The notes: generated by a model not told the origin, from the sequence alone. DNA of 64,000 bases from Blastocatellia bacterium (GCA_035275065.1 DATENM010000063.1:62001-126000), one strand, 5' to 3'. Counted from the first letter of the stretch, positions 34,053-42,410 are shown. Numbers and translations are program-made.

Positions 34053-34227
34053 TGGATTCCTCCGTTCTTTCTGTGAATAAGGACCACGCGACCCAAGCGA
34101 TGGTTGCTCAAGTGAGCAGCACTTTAAGGACTTTGAGGCTGAGACTCCGGATGTGAAACGCGACTTGAGTTTCTCGTGCTCCTCTTTTGGTGGACATTCC
34201 AGACCTCCAATGCGAGGTGTGAGATTT

Positions 34228-34539
34228 TTAACAGTCTGTTTGCAGGCTGACCTCCACAGTGTGCAGTACTAATTGCAAAATGTCAACGAGAAGTGTAACC
34301 CGATCAGGGCGGTTGCGAAGTCGACTCAGCGACGCAGAATGAGCTTCAGTGCCTCTTCGAGCCTGGGCTTGGAGCGTCTCCAACACTTCTCCCAGGCGGT
34401 TGCAGAGATGCGTCGTGAAGGCATCGGAAGGGCGCGGCTCACCAGAGAGAACCCCGCACGGGCCGATCCTCGCGGCGCAACCGGCGGACATGCGTGATCC
34501 ATCCGACACGCCCTGGCGGCTACCCAGGTGCGACTTCAT
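34228..34539 (-). CDS. Possible small hypothetical protein (weak)
   Basis: An open frame of 103 codons starting at ATG 34539, overlapping the ACP end by 20 bases. The C-terminal half reads as helix (LCNRLGEVLETLQAQ). No motif is recognised and the N-terminal part is rich in Gly, Ser and Arg. It lies in a 470-base stretch (34,053-34,520) otherwise without a gene. It may be real or a chance frame. Confidence 0.25.
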   Translation of the reverse strand: MKSHLGSRQGVSDGSRMSAGCAARIGPCGVLSGEPRPSDAFTTHLCNRLGEVLETLQAQARRGTEAHSASLSRLRNRPDRVTLLVDILQLVLHTVEVSLQTDC

Positions 34540-34873
34540 CAACGTTCATGTCGGCGAGTTCTCGGACCCGCTTCGCCGCCTGCACCAGCGACTGCGACGC
34601 GACTGATGTCGACGGCTGCCGCCGCAGCTGCCCCCTGGCCTGCTGCAAACGCGGAGCGATGAACAGCGCGAGGCTCGACGGGCTCGTGCTCGTCGTCATC
34701 GCCTCCATGATGTCGACATTCAGGAGGTCGTAGATACACGAGACGGCTTCGGCCAACGCCAGCGAATCGCCGCCGAGGTCGCCGAAGAAATCATCTCCGG
34801 GCCGCACCATCTCGATACCAAGCACGCGCCGATACACTTCGCACACAAGGTCGGTGATCGCCTCGTTCAACAC
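34520..34873 (-). CDS. Acyl carrier protein (extended C-terminus)
   Basis: I start this gene at GTG 34873, overlapping the end of the SnoaL-like gene and preceded by GGAAGGA. The carrier core is DDFFGDLGGDSLALAEAVS, with the phosphopantetheine Ser near residue 34. The 117-residue length is larger than a usual ACP; residues about 70-117 form an extra charged helix tail. Being two genes after the fatty acyl-AMP ligase, it is the natural acceptor of the activated fatty acid. Confidence 0.85.
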   Translation of the reverse strand: MLNEAITDLVCEVYRRVLGIEMVRPGDDFFGDLGGDSLALAEAVSCIYDLLNVDIMEAMTTSTSPSSLALFIAPRLQQARGQLRRQPSTSVASQSLVQAAKRVRELADMNVDEVAPG

Positions 34874-35253
34874 GGTTTGTCCTTCCTTATTGTGAAGGGG
34901 TGGGCGGCATGACTCACAATCCCTTGGACTACCTTGCCCCCCGCTTCGATCAACATTGTCTCCGCAACGAGGAGACCGGTCTCGTCCCGGTACAGGATGG
35001 TACAGCCGCCGACGGTCTCCAGCACCCCTTCCAGCGTGAACTTCAGATGAGGTCTGACCTCCGCGAGCGGTGCCCAATACTCGCGCAGCTGCTCGATGCC
35101 GCGGACCGTTCCCCGCGTGTGCGGAAGCCGGGCCGCCGCCCGCGGCGAAGTGAACACGACGTCCGCCGCGTAATGACTCAAAATCCTGTCGAGATCATGG
35201 CTGTTCCAAGCCGCGATCCATTCCTCAGCGAACTCCATCATCGGTTTCGTCAC
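34867..35253 (-). CDS. SnoaL/NTF2-like protein
   Basis: A 128-residue NTF2-like protein with the opening helix EFAEEWIAAWNSHDLDRIL and the strand HYAADVVFTSPRA. The GTG start at 35253 overlaps the stop of the ligase gene as GTGA. Relatives in biosynthetic clusters are cyclases, isomerases or hydrolases of polyketides. There are no recognisable catalytic residues beyond the family fold, so the reaction is not assigned. Confidence 0.8.
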   Translation of the reverse strand: MTKPMMEFAEEWIAAWNSHDLDRILSHYAADVVFTSPRAAARLPHTRGTVRGIEQLREYWAPLAEVRPHLKFTLEGVLETVGGCTILYRDETGLLVAETMLIEAGGKVVQGIVSHAAHPFTIRKDKPC

Positions 35254-37040
35254 GGAACCATCACCTCGGTTGGCATGCAGGCTTGAAATCGCGGGTGGCG
35301 CCACTCGGCCACAAGCTCCAGTGCTCCGCCCAGGAACTTCGCCTTGCACGTCAACCGCTGGATCTTCCCGCTGGAAGTCTTCGGCAGAGTTCTTCTCTTG
35401 ATGAGGCCTAACGCCATCGGCATGACGTCGCACTCGTCAGCGACCGCCTGCCTCATCGCGGCGAACACCTCCGCGCGTTCCTGGTGGTCGACCGGCGACC
35501 TCTCGTCGACTTCGAAGACGACGGCGATCTCCTCAGTGCCATCGACCGGGATGCCGAATGCGGCGCCGCAGCCGCGTCGAAGCCGCGGATGCGCGAGCTC
35601 GACCACGCGTTCGATGTCGTGCGGGTACAGATTCCGCCCCCGAACGATGATCATGTCCTTGATCCGCCCGGTCGGGTACAACACCCCGCCGGACATGAAA
35701 CCGAGATCCCCGGTTCGCAGGTACCGCTCCGCCGAGCCTTCCAGTGTGAATCCGAACTGTTCGTCTCCACCGCCCTTCCAGTACCCGCCCGCGACACTCG
35801 GGCCGGCCAGCCAGATCTCGCCAACCACACCGGGTCGCGTCCGCGTGTGGGTCACCGGGTTGACGATTGCCACCTGCTGGGCGTCGACCGGTTCGCCGCA
35901 CCCCACGATCACGGTGGAGCGCGCGCTTTCCGCCGACGCCCCCTGCTCCGCCGGTCCTGCCGGAACGATTCGACCAGCCTCCAGATCGCCGGCCATCACG
36001 CGCATAGCGATTGGGAGCTCGTCCTTTGCGGAGTTCCGGCGCCGCATCGTTACCAGCAGCGTCGCTTCGGCGAGTCCGTACGCTGGGACGAACGCGCCCG
36101 GATTGAACCCGGATTCACGGAACATCGCGGCGAAACTGGCAAGCGTCGACCAGCGGACCGGCTCACCAGAGTTGATCGCGAGCACCCAGGAACTGAGGTC
36201 AAGGGACCGGCGCTGCTTCTCTGTGACTTTGCGCATGCACAACTCGTAACCGAAGTTGGGGCTCCCGCTGAACGTCGCCGGCTGCTCCGAGATCAGCTTG
36301 AGCCAGCGATACGGGTTCGTCGTGAAGGCCTCGGGTGCCATGAGCACCGACGTGATGCCGATCTCCAACGGCAGCAGGATTCCGCCAACGAGGCCGCCGT
36401 CGTGAAACATCGGCATCCAATTCACGAAGACCCACGAGTCATCGGCATCGGGAATGCTGCGGTGCACCCGCTGCACCTGCGCGAGCGCTTCCGAGTGCCG
36501 CACCATCACGCCTTTCGGCAGGCTGGTCGAGCCTGAGGTGTATTGGATGATGGCCAGGTCGGCAGCGGTCGGGCGAGCCGGCGGCGACAGCGAGCCCGAT
36601 AAAGCGATCTCGTTGGTCGCCAACCAGCCGTGCCGCGGCGCCCACAATGACGCGATCAGATCTATCAACGGCCGAGTCGAGAGTCCGACCGTGGCCTGCG
36701 CGTCTTCCGTGATCGCCTTCAACCGCAGTATCGCACGCTCCGGCCGGCCAAGCGGAGGCATCGCCGGCACCGCCGCAACGCCGGCGATGAGGCAGCCGAA
36801 GAACGCGACGACGAAGTCGAGCCCCGTCGGATAGACGAGGACGGCCTGGCGAGGCGGTGGATCGAGTCTGAGCAACCGACCTGCGACGGCGCGCGCATGT
36901 TCGAGTACTTGCGCGTAGCTCAGCTCGCCATCGTCCTGCTCGCCGTGCGGGCCGAGCATTCCGTCGGCCGAGAACCGGTAGGCGACCTGATCCGGCCGGG
37001 TCGTGGCACGGTATTCCAGCAGATCGACAATCGTTTTCAT
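35250..37040 (-). CDS. Fatty acyl-AMP ligase (FAAL)
   Basis: A 596-residue AMP-forming ligase from ATG 37040 (ATGA overlap with the radical SAM stop). It has the P-loop YTSGSTSLPKGVMVRH, the FAAL-style NWMPMFHDGGLVGGILLPL, YGLAEATL, and the A7-A8 region YLRTGDLGF ... GRIKDMIIVRGRNLYPHDIE. FAALs activate a fatty acid as acyl-AMP and load it directly on a carrier protein rather than on CoA. The ACP at 34,520-34,873 is the likely acceptor. Chain length is unknown. Confidence 0.88.
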   Translation of the reverse strand: MKTIVDLLEYRATTRPDQVAYRFSADGMLGPHGEQDDGELSYAQVLEHARAVAGRLLRLDPPPRQAVLVYPTGLDFVVAFFGCLIAGVAAVPAMPPLGRPERAILRLKAITEDAQATVGLSTRPLIDLIASLWAPRHGWLATNEIALSGSLSPPARPTAADLAIIQYTSGSTSLPKGVMVRHSEALAQVQRVHRSIPDADDSWVFVNWMPMFHDGGLVGGILLPLEIGITSVLMAPEAFTTNPYRWLKLISEQPATFSGSPNFGYELCMRKVTEKQRRSLDLSSWVLAINSGEPVRWSTLASFAAMFRESGFNPGAFVPAYGLAEATLLVTMRRRNSAKDELPIAMRVMAGDLEAGRIVPAGPAEQGASAESARSTVIVGCGEPVDAQQVAIVNPVTHTRTRPGVVGEIWLAGPSVAGGYWKGGGDEQFGFTLEGSAERYLRTGDLGFMSGGVLYPTGRIKDMIIVRGRNLYPHDIERVVELAHPRLRRGCGAAFGIPVDGTEEIAVVFEVDERSPVDHQERAEVFAAMRQAVADECDVMPMALGLIKRRTLPKTSSGKIQRLTCKAKFLGGALELVAEWRHPRFQACMPTEVMVP

Positions 37041-38146
37041 GGAGCCGATCCGGCAGCGGCAAGGTCTCCGCGCAGGCGAGCCGGGTGAAATGGTGACCAG
37101 TAGAGCTGCCGCCAGTAGCTCTCGGCGATCTCGACCCACAAGCGCAGGTGCTCCGGCGAGTCAAAAAACTTCCGCGCACTCACGAGCAGCCAACTAAGCA
37201 CCGCCTGACTGTCACGACACCCAGCGCATTGGCCTGAGGTGCAGCAGAACTCGACGGTCTGGAGATCGGCCGCCCAAGCGTTGAAGCCGGGTAGCGTCGG
37301 GTTCCCGTTGCGGCGCCGAATGGCGTGCCCGGGATGAGCGATGCTGATGCTCGGGCAGACGTCGTATGAGAACGAGTCCCAGTGGGACTTCCCGGTGATC
37401 ATGGTCGAGATGTAGTACGGGTGGCTGGTAACCGTGTCCGGATACAGCTCGCGCACGCGGAGCGCCTCGTCGAGCAGGGCGTGCCCTCGGTCCAGCCTGA
37501 TCGGATCGTGCGTGCCATACGCGCTGTAGAAGTTGAAGGTCACGAGGTTGCCGTTATCCGCGATTCTTGCCACGGTCGGCTCGATATGTTTGATGCCTGA
37601 TTCCGTCAAGGCGAAGATGAAGATCGTCCTCGGGTCGCCACGGTAATTTCCGAGCGCCTGCTCAAAGAGTCCGGAGAAGGACTTGCCATTCGGGCGGATG
37701 CCGCGAAGCTCGTCGTCCAGCGATCCGCCGCCGAACAGCGTCACGGCAACGGTTACATTCTCGAAGCCCTCGCGAGGAAGGGGGCGCAGGCCGTTGGTGG
37801 AAATATTGACGTACGTCATCTCCTCGACATACACCGACACCCGGTTGGGGACCAGCGTCGGCTCGCCGCCGATCAGGAGGGCGCTGTTGACCCCTCGTTC
37901 CCGCTCGCGTTGGACAAAGCTGCGTAAAGCCGCCAGGTCCCCGACCTCAGAGGTCGCCTTGTCGAAGTCGTTTACGAAGAACCAGCAGCCTTTGCAGCGC
38001 AGGTTGCAGGCGTTGGTGAGGTGGTACTCTGACGCCTGCACCGTATGGCTGAAGCTTCGCACGCGCTCGAAGCGGAGTGCCAGGTCAGGGTCCGCCTTCA
38101 ACCACTCGCGCAAGCGAGGCTGCCGGGCGCCGTCAGTGGTTCCCAT
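37037..38146 (-). CDS. Radical SAM enzyme with C-terminal Cys cluster
   Basis: A 369-residue radical SAM protein. The cluster motif is CNLRCKGC (CxxxCxxC) near residue 47 and the GGE motif is LIGGEPTL. Near the C-terminus, Cys residues in YDVCPSI and FCCTSGQCAGC suggest one or two more Fe-S clusters (SPASM-like). Such enzymes carry out radical C-H chemistry on peptides, sugars or small molecules. The neighbours are diiron oxygenases and a FAAL, so the substrate may be the acyl chain or an aminoacyl intermediate. The start follows GGAGAGAGAGG. Confidence 0.85.
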   Translation of the reverse strand: MGTTDGARQPRLREWLKADPDLALRFERVRSFSHTVQASEYHLTNACNLRCKGCWFFVNDFDKATSEVGDLAALRSFVQRERERGVNSALLIGGEPTLVPNRVSVYVEEMTYVNISTNGLRPLPREGFENVTVAVTLFGGGSLDDELRGIRPNGKSFSGLFEQALGNYRGDPRTIFIFALTESGIKHIEPTVARIADNGNLVTFNFYSAYGTHDPIRLDRGHALLDEALRVRELYPDTVTSHPYYISTMITGKSHWDSFSYDVCPSISIAHPGHAIRRRNGNPTLPGFNAWAADLQTVEFCCTSGQCAGCRDSQAVLSWLLVSARKFFDSPEHLRLWVEIAESYWRQLYWSPFHPARLRGDLAAAGSAP

Positions 38147-38879
38147 TCGACCTCTCTCTCCGGCTCGAAGATGGAACCGTCAGGCCCATGGCAGCGAGCT
38201 TCGGCACGATCCTCTCTACGTACTTGTTTCTCGCCTCCCGGTTCGTCCGCTGCCGCAATCCCCAGTGGACGTAATCCTCTGACCGGGACGAGTCGGACTT
38301 GCCAAAGAGACTCAAGACCAGGGGCCACAGCGCATCAATCGCCGCCTGAACCTCCACGCGGCCTTCTTCGGACTGAACGAACGCGCGGACGATGCGCTTA
38401 CCGTGGGCGATGTGAATAAGCTCGTCGCGGATAATCGTTTCGAACGAGCTCGCCCAAGGCACGTAGCTGCTTTGCGCCATTTCCTTGATGTGGTCGAGCA
38501 CCGCGTCCTCTCCGAGAAACGAGAACACGCCGCGCTGAGCCCAACTGGTGATGCGATGAATTGCCGGGCTCGCGTACAGGCTGCGGTCCTCCAGGCGTTG
38601 GGCGACCATGTACTCAGTGTCGACGCCGAGCTCGCGGAGGACGGCCGCCCCGATCAAGTAGTGGTCGTATTCCTCGGCAGCCCGCTCGCAGCAGATCTTT
38701 CGCTCGAACACGTTGGGTGCCAGCGGCAGGAATACCTGAAGGTAGTCGTCGGCGCCAGACAGCTCGCCCTCGGTGTGGGCAAGCATCTGGTGATGGAGTA
38801 ACTCTTGATACACAGTTGGCATCTTTGCCAGATCCGCTGGCGACTCGACGCGTATCGCGGAGCTTGTGATAGAGGGCAC
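38133..38879 (-). CDS. Ferritin-like diiron protein (PaaA/PaaC-like)
   Basis: A 248-residue helical protein with ExxH motifs at Glu70/His73 (AAEEYDHYL) and Glu153/His156 (RDELIHIAHG), as in phenylacetyl-CoA epoxidase-type subunits. It may be an active oxygenase on a thioester or a partner subunit of the larger diiron protein encoded just upstream. GTG start at 38879 with GAGAGGAG upstream. The end overlaps the radical SAM start by 14 bases. Confidence 0.75.
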   Translation of the reverse strand: MPSITSSAIRVESPADLAKMPTVYQELLHHQMLAHTEGELSGADDYLQVFLPLAPNVFERKICCERAAEEYDHYLIGAAVLRELGVDTEYMVAQRLEDRSLYASPAIHRITSWAQRGVFSFLGEDAVLDHIKEMAQSSYVPWASSFETIIRDELIHIAHGKRIVRAFVQSEEGRVEVQAAIDALWPLVLSLFGKSDSSRSEDYVHWGLRQRTNREARNKYVERIVPKLAAMGLTVPSSSRRERSNGNH

Positions 38880-38919
38880 GTTGACTCCTCTCTCGAGACC
38901 TGTGTCTCGACGGAAACCG

Positions 38920-40050
38920 CTAGACCGCGCTCAAACCGACTCCCTTATCCGAAAAGGAAACGGGGACACCATCTAAACCAAGCTCTGGTATCGCGGGGAA
39001 CGGGACACCGTACTCCTGGCTCACCGCGCGGATGTCGACCATCGAGTCACGCATGACGCCGAAACGCTGCTCCGCGTCAAGAGACCCCAGACCGGCGGCC
39101 CTCGCGATCCCGGACAGCGACGCGTCCAATTCCCAATAGCCCGCGGGGAACTTCCATGGCCGCACGATTCCCTGGTGCCATCCGGGGATCATGGAGGTGA
39201 ACTCGAAGCCTGCGCGGATTTGCCGAGTGCCGGCCGCGGCGAGTTTCGGGTCCTCCCACAGCGGCCCGAGAGATTTGAACAGGAGCCGCATGAATGCGAG
39301 GTGCCGCGCCTCATCGTGCGCCACCAGCCGAAATGCGTCGCGTACCAGCGTATTGCTCGAGTTTTCGGCCCGTTTGTGGAAGACGGCAACTCCGACCCGC
39401 TCTCCCAAAAGGAAGGAAAATGTGGCCACCGGCAGCGGCTCTTGCCGGAATGCGACGTCGTAGCCGTCGTACAGTTGCCCCAGGTTCCACTCCAGCCAGC
39501 CGAGGGCTCGACGCGCTGCCTTCGCCAAGGGCGACAGCGTGGTCGGGTCCTCCGTCATGAGCGGGAAGGCCCGCTGGGAGAGCCTGGTGAACAGCTCCTC
39601 GTGTCGCCCCTCATCAGCGATGAGGGAGGTCAGCATGAACTTGGTCGCGAGCCCGCTCTCATGACGCTCGCTCACGCGCAGCAACATGCGGGCGAACAAT
39701 GCCGGTCCGAGGTTTTCAAGGATGCGCCAACGGCCCATCTCGTAGCCGAGCGCGATCCGCTCGTCAGGGGAATAGTCCGCCATGTCGTAGCTCGCCCACG
39801 GCAGATCCTCAATGTGCCATTGATCGGTTTTGGCCCGCTGGAAGACCCTGTTAATGCTCTCGACATCGACCTGCCAGTCGACGGGGAAGAGATTCACCCG
39901 TTGGGACGGTGGGGCCGCGAAGCCTTCCAGCGTATCGATCTCCGCATTGATGTTTACTGACAAGGAGGCCCCCGATCTGACGCGATTCGTCCGATGTATA
40001 GATAGAGACACGCCTGTTTCGTCGCCCCCGTCGGATCGCGACGCCATCAC
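38920..40050 (-). CDS. Ferritin-like diiron oxygenase (AurF/RNR-like)
   Basis: A protein of about 376 residues with two ExxH sites: Glu147/His150 (IADEGRHEELF) and Glu247/His250 (AHDEARHLAFM). The fold is that of ferritin-like diiron oxygenases. It is the second gene of the operon, before the PaaA-like protein, so the two may work together. The N-terminal 35 residues look disordered and no good ribosome site is seen at 40050, so the true start may be further in. Confidence 0.75.
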   Translation of the reverse strand: MMASRSDGGDETGVSLSIHRTNRVRSGASLSVNINAEIDTLEGFAAPPSQRVNLFPVDWQVDVESINRVFQRAKTDQWHIEDLPWASYDMADYSPDERIALGYEMGRWRILENLGPALFARMLLRVSERHESGLATKFMLTSLIADEGRHEELFTRLSQRAFPLMTEDPTTLSPLAKAARRALGWLEWNLGQLYDGYDVAFRQEPLPVATFSFLLGERVGVAVFHKRAENSSNTLVRDAFRLVAHDEARHLAFMRLLFKSLGPLWEDPKLAAAGTRQIRAGFEFTSMIPGWHQGIVRPWKFPAGYWELDASLSGIARAAGLGSLDAEQRFGVMRDSMVDIRAVSQEYGVPFPAIPELGLDGVPVSFSDKGVGLSAV

Positions 40051-40092
40051 GCGAGGGGATTCAGAACAGGATGTCGGCTTCTTGGTGCCTAC

Positions 40093-40404
40093 CTATTTGC
40101 CGGAGTCGAAAGCCCCGGTAGTCTCCGCCACCGCAGCTTCGGCGACCCTCAAGGAGGCTTGCAGCGCCTTCAGTGAGGCGGAGACGGCATTGAGGGACGC
40201 CGAGACCGCTGACCGCGCTTCGCCGGTCACCCCCTTGCTTGCGGCACGAAGAGACGAGTTCACTTCACGCAACCGTTCCATGCGCTCACTGCTGAGCGTC
40301 AGCACCTGTCGCATCGAGGCGGCCATCTTGCCGCCCGCGTGCACGAGCTCCTTCAGTTGTTCTTCGCTTAGATCCCTCGTGAATTTGTCCTCTTGTTTAG
40401 GCAT
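40093..40404 (-). CDS. Small helical protein, first gene of the biosynthetic operon
   Basis: A 103-residue protein, Ala/Ser/Glu-rich and almost fully helical or coiled-coil (LSEEQLKELVHAGGKMAASM, then ASLNAVSASLKALQASL). No known family. ATG 40404 has a strong GAGGAGGGC and lies just downstream of the best promoter of the window. It may be a structural or docking protein for the oxygenases encoded after it, but this is only inference from position. Confidence 0.65.
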   Translation of the reverse strand: MPKQEDKFTRDLSEEQLKELVHAGGKMAASMRQVLTLSSERMERLREVNSSLRAASKGVTGEARSAVSASLNAVSASLKALQASLRVAEAAVAETTGAFDSGK

Positions 40405-40431
40405 GATGCCCTCCTCTCGTTGGCTGGCGCC

Positions 40432-40460
40432 ATAATGCCAGACTTATTGATCGAAGTCAA
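40432..40460 (-). promoter_or_regulatory. Sigma70-type promoter of the biosynthetic operon
   Basis: On the minus strand TTGACT (40460-40455) and CATTAT (40437-40432) are separated by exactly 17 bases, followed by GAGGAGGGC and the ATG at 40404. The match is five of six at each box. No other gene lies between this and the start of the small helical protein. Confidence 0.7.
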
Positions 40461-40535
40461 TTACTTTTGCCGTCTGCGGTAATCAGTCAGTTACGTGATT
40501 GGGATTACCAGGGGCCGTAATAAGATGTTAGTGAT

Positions 40536-40742
40536 ATGAACAACACCCCCTCTTTACTAACCCCTGCACTGCAAGCCTACTTGATCGCGCTGATTTATCG
40601 CAACACGCGTACCAATTGTTTGTCATTAGCCGCCCTTTGCTCTTGGGTATGGCACTATGTGGCGCGCAAGCAAGGACACGGTTTGCTGGTGGCGCTGGAG
40701 CGGGTGTTGCGCGGCAAGCCGCTGCCCTTCGCCTCCTCCTGA
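40536..40742 (+). pseudogene. Possible transposase N-terminal fragment
   Basis: A 68-codon frame reads TPALQAYLIALIYRNTRTNC followed by LSLAALCSWV, which has the style of the N-terminus of some DDE transposases, then turns into unrelated sequence and stops. No inverted repeats are evident. It could instead be a small unknown gene. The call is weak. Confidence 0.25.
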
Positions 40743-40746
40743 ATAG

Positions 40747-41061
40747 TTACAAAATCCGTGTTATACTGGCTCCCATAAGGAAGAGCAAATCATGGTTTAA
40801 TGCTTGCGCAGTATACCGGTCCCATAACCGAGCTGCGTCATAGTCTTCCTCGATCATATGCGCCAGAGCAAGCGCATCCGTTTTACTCGTCATTCGGATT
40901 CGCTTAAGTGTTTCGACCCTGTGGCGAAGGTAATAGTCTTCATCAAGCTCTTGGCTTTCATCCGCCAAGTGTCTGACATAGGGCACAGTCGTAAGAATTT
41001 GAGCGACTTCCTCCTACAGAAACTGGTCGACACATTTTTCAAGCTCTTCACGATTCAGCAT
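40747..41061 (-). pseudogene. Small hypothetical gene interrupted by an in-frame TAG
   Basis: ATG 41061 has GGAGG upstream and starts LNREELEKCVDQFL, then a TAG at 41016-41014, then the same frame continues EEVAQILTTVPYVRHLADES and on for about 90 codons to a stop at 40747. The two parts read as one smooth small protein of about 104 residues. The only other start downstream of the TAG is a GTG at 40986 without a ribosome site. So this is a nonsense mutation, a sequence error or read-through; the product is unknown. Confidence 0.55.
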
Positions 41062-41092
41062 GATTTCCTCCGTACATTCTATATGCTGTGCT

Positions 41093-42241
41093 TTACAACC
41101 CAGCCAAGAATGCAAGTAAAGCGTCACGCTCCTCTGGTAAGAGCAGACGGAAGCGCTGCCTTGCTGCCGACGCCTCGCCACCATGAGCGAGGATCGCCTC
41201 GGCAATGGTGCGAGCACGTCCGTCGTGGAGCAGCCGCGGACGCGTGCCTAAGCCCCAAAGCGGGGTGGTCCGCCAGTCACGTCCACCCGCGCGGTTCTGG
41301 ACTACCTTGTCGTCGAGTTCAGGGCCGAGGTCATGCAGCAGGAGGTCGGAAAAGAGAGAGATGCGGCGGTTCCCCAGTGACAAGCTCTGCGTATGACAGG
41401 CAGCGCAGCCTATCGTGCTGAATAGCGCCGACCCCTGCGGCGACGTAGCTCGCGCGGCGGGCGGCGGCAGCGCTGCGACGAAGGATGTGACCGCATCCAC
41501 CATACTCCCATCATCTTCGATGCCAGTACCCTCACCGGGGCAGCGGTGCCGGCTCGGTTGACCGACGGAGGTAATGTCGACCGGAGCCAGCGGACTCGTA
41601 ATCCCGAGTTCGTTGCGAAAAGCGTTGGCAACCGTCTGCCTGAGCGTGACGGTATCGGCCTTCCAGCCGAAGCGCCCGATCCGCTCCCGTCCGTCGGCAG
41701 TCTTTATCCAGTGGGGATGTCCGTGAACGCCGTTACCGCGCGGTATTGCCCCCGCAGCAATCTCCTTATCCGGGATCGCGTCAATGAGTCCAGCGCCGTG
41801 GAGGTCGGGGGCATTGCGCACGGAGGTCAGGTTGGCACCTGCCGGAATCCCCGGTGCGAGACCACAAGGGGTGCCCTCTTCGGCCACTGAGTGGACGCGA
41901 GCTATCGGCCCACCGCGACCGATCATCGGGTCGAAGCCTGCTGGCGTCTGTCGGCCGACCCGTATAGCAATGCCGAGACCGTCCGGCCCCATACCGCCTG
42001 GGGTCGGTCCGGCGTGACAGCCGATGCATGAGGTTTGATTGAAGAGCGGACCCAGCCCTTGCCGGGGTGTGAACTTGGTAGTAAACAGAGCAGCACCGCG
42101 AGCCGTTAGGTTGACCTGACCGTTCGAAGGAGTGCGGTCGCCGAGGGTCTGTGAAACAATCGTAGGTGCAGCGGACACGGCTAGCACGATGAGCGTGACG
42201 ACCAACATGGTTCGCGGTCGTTGATCCTGCGCCATGTGCAT
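41093..42241 (-). CDS. Di-haem oxidoreductase-like cytochrome c (DUF1111 type)
   Basis: A secreted protein of about 382 residues with two haem c motifs: CIGCH near residue 73 and CAACH near 283. A signal segment precedes (TMLVVTLIVLAVSAAP). The pattern GPLFNQTSCIGCH and LWGLGTRPRLLHDGRARTI is typical of the di-haem oxidoreductase family related to bacterial cytochrome c peroxidase. It should act in the periplasm in peroxide reduction or electron transfer. I prefer ATG 42241, six to seven bases after GAGG; ATG 42247 is the alternative. Confidence 0.88.
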   Translation of the reverse strand: MHMAQDQRPRTMLVVTLIVLAVSAAPTIVSQTLGDRTPSNGQVNLTARGAALFTTKFTPRQGLGPLFNQTSCIGCHAGPTPGGMGPDGLGIAIRVGRQTPAGFDPMIGRGGPIARVHSVAEEGTPCGLAPGIPAGANLTSVRNAPDLHGAGLIDAIPDKEIAAGAIPRGNGVHGHPHWIKTADGRERIGRFGWKADTVTLRQTVANAFRNELGITSPLAPVDITSVGQPSRHRCPGEGTGIEDDGSMVDAVTSFVAALPPPAARATSPQGSALFSTIGCAACHTQSLSLGNRRISLFSDLLLHDLGPELDDKVVQNRAGGRDWRTTPLWGLGTRPRLLHDGRARTIAEAILAHGGEASAARQRFRLLLPEERDALLAFLAGL

Positions 42242-42256
42242 CGCCATACCTCACTC

Positions 42257-42367
42257 GCTCTAAACCGGAATGCGGAGGCTTGGTACACTCGACATTGAGA
42301 ATCTGCCCTGTTTATCAGCCTTCTCGCATCATTGAGTGTACCAACTTCGTGATTTCTGGTTTAGAGC
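42257..42367. repeat. 111-bp nested inverted repeat (MITE/REP-like)
   Basis: Outer arms GCTCTAAACC (42257-42266) and GGTTTAGAGC (42358-42367) are perfect complements. Inner arms TTGGTACACTC (42280-42290) and GAGTGTACCAA (42334-42344) are also perfect, and the bases between are partly paired. The whole can fold into one long hairpin with a 43-base loop. It has the size and form of a small non-autonomous element, but I see no clear target duplication. Confidence 0.6.
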
Positions 42368-42381
42368 AGTTTTCAAATGGA

Positions 42382-42410
42382 TGTAGCGCAATCTAACAGA
42401 TTGCGCTACA
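42382..42410 (-). terminator. Perfect 13-bp inverted repeat downstream of a minus-strand gene
   Basis: TGTAGCGCAATCT (42382-42394), three-base spacer, and the exact complement (42398-42410). It lies 25 bases after the stop of the secreted protein gene at 42435. There is no T-run, so it is either a Rho-independent-like stem without the tail or part of the adjacent repeat element. Confidence 0.4.

Noticed and set aside
35344..36536. Long plus-strand frames antisense to the FAAL gene
   Set aside because: High-GC shadow frames; the minus strand has all adenylate-forming motifs in order.
40747..40986. A separate small gene starting at GTG 40986
   Set aside because: No ribosome site at that GTG, while the upstream ATG with GGAGG is in the same frame and separated only by one TAG.
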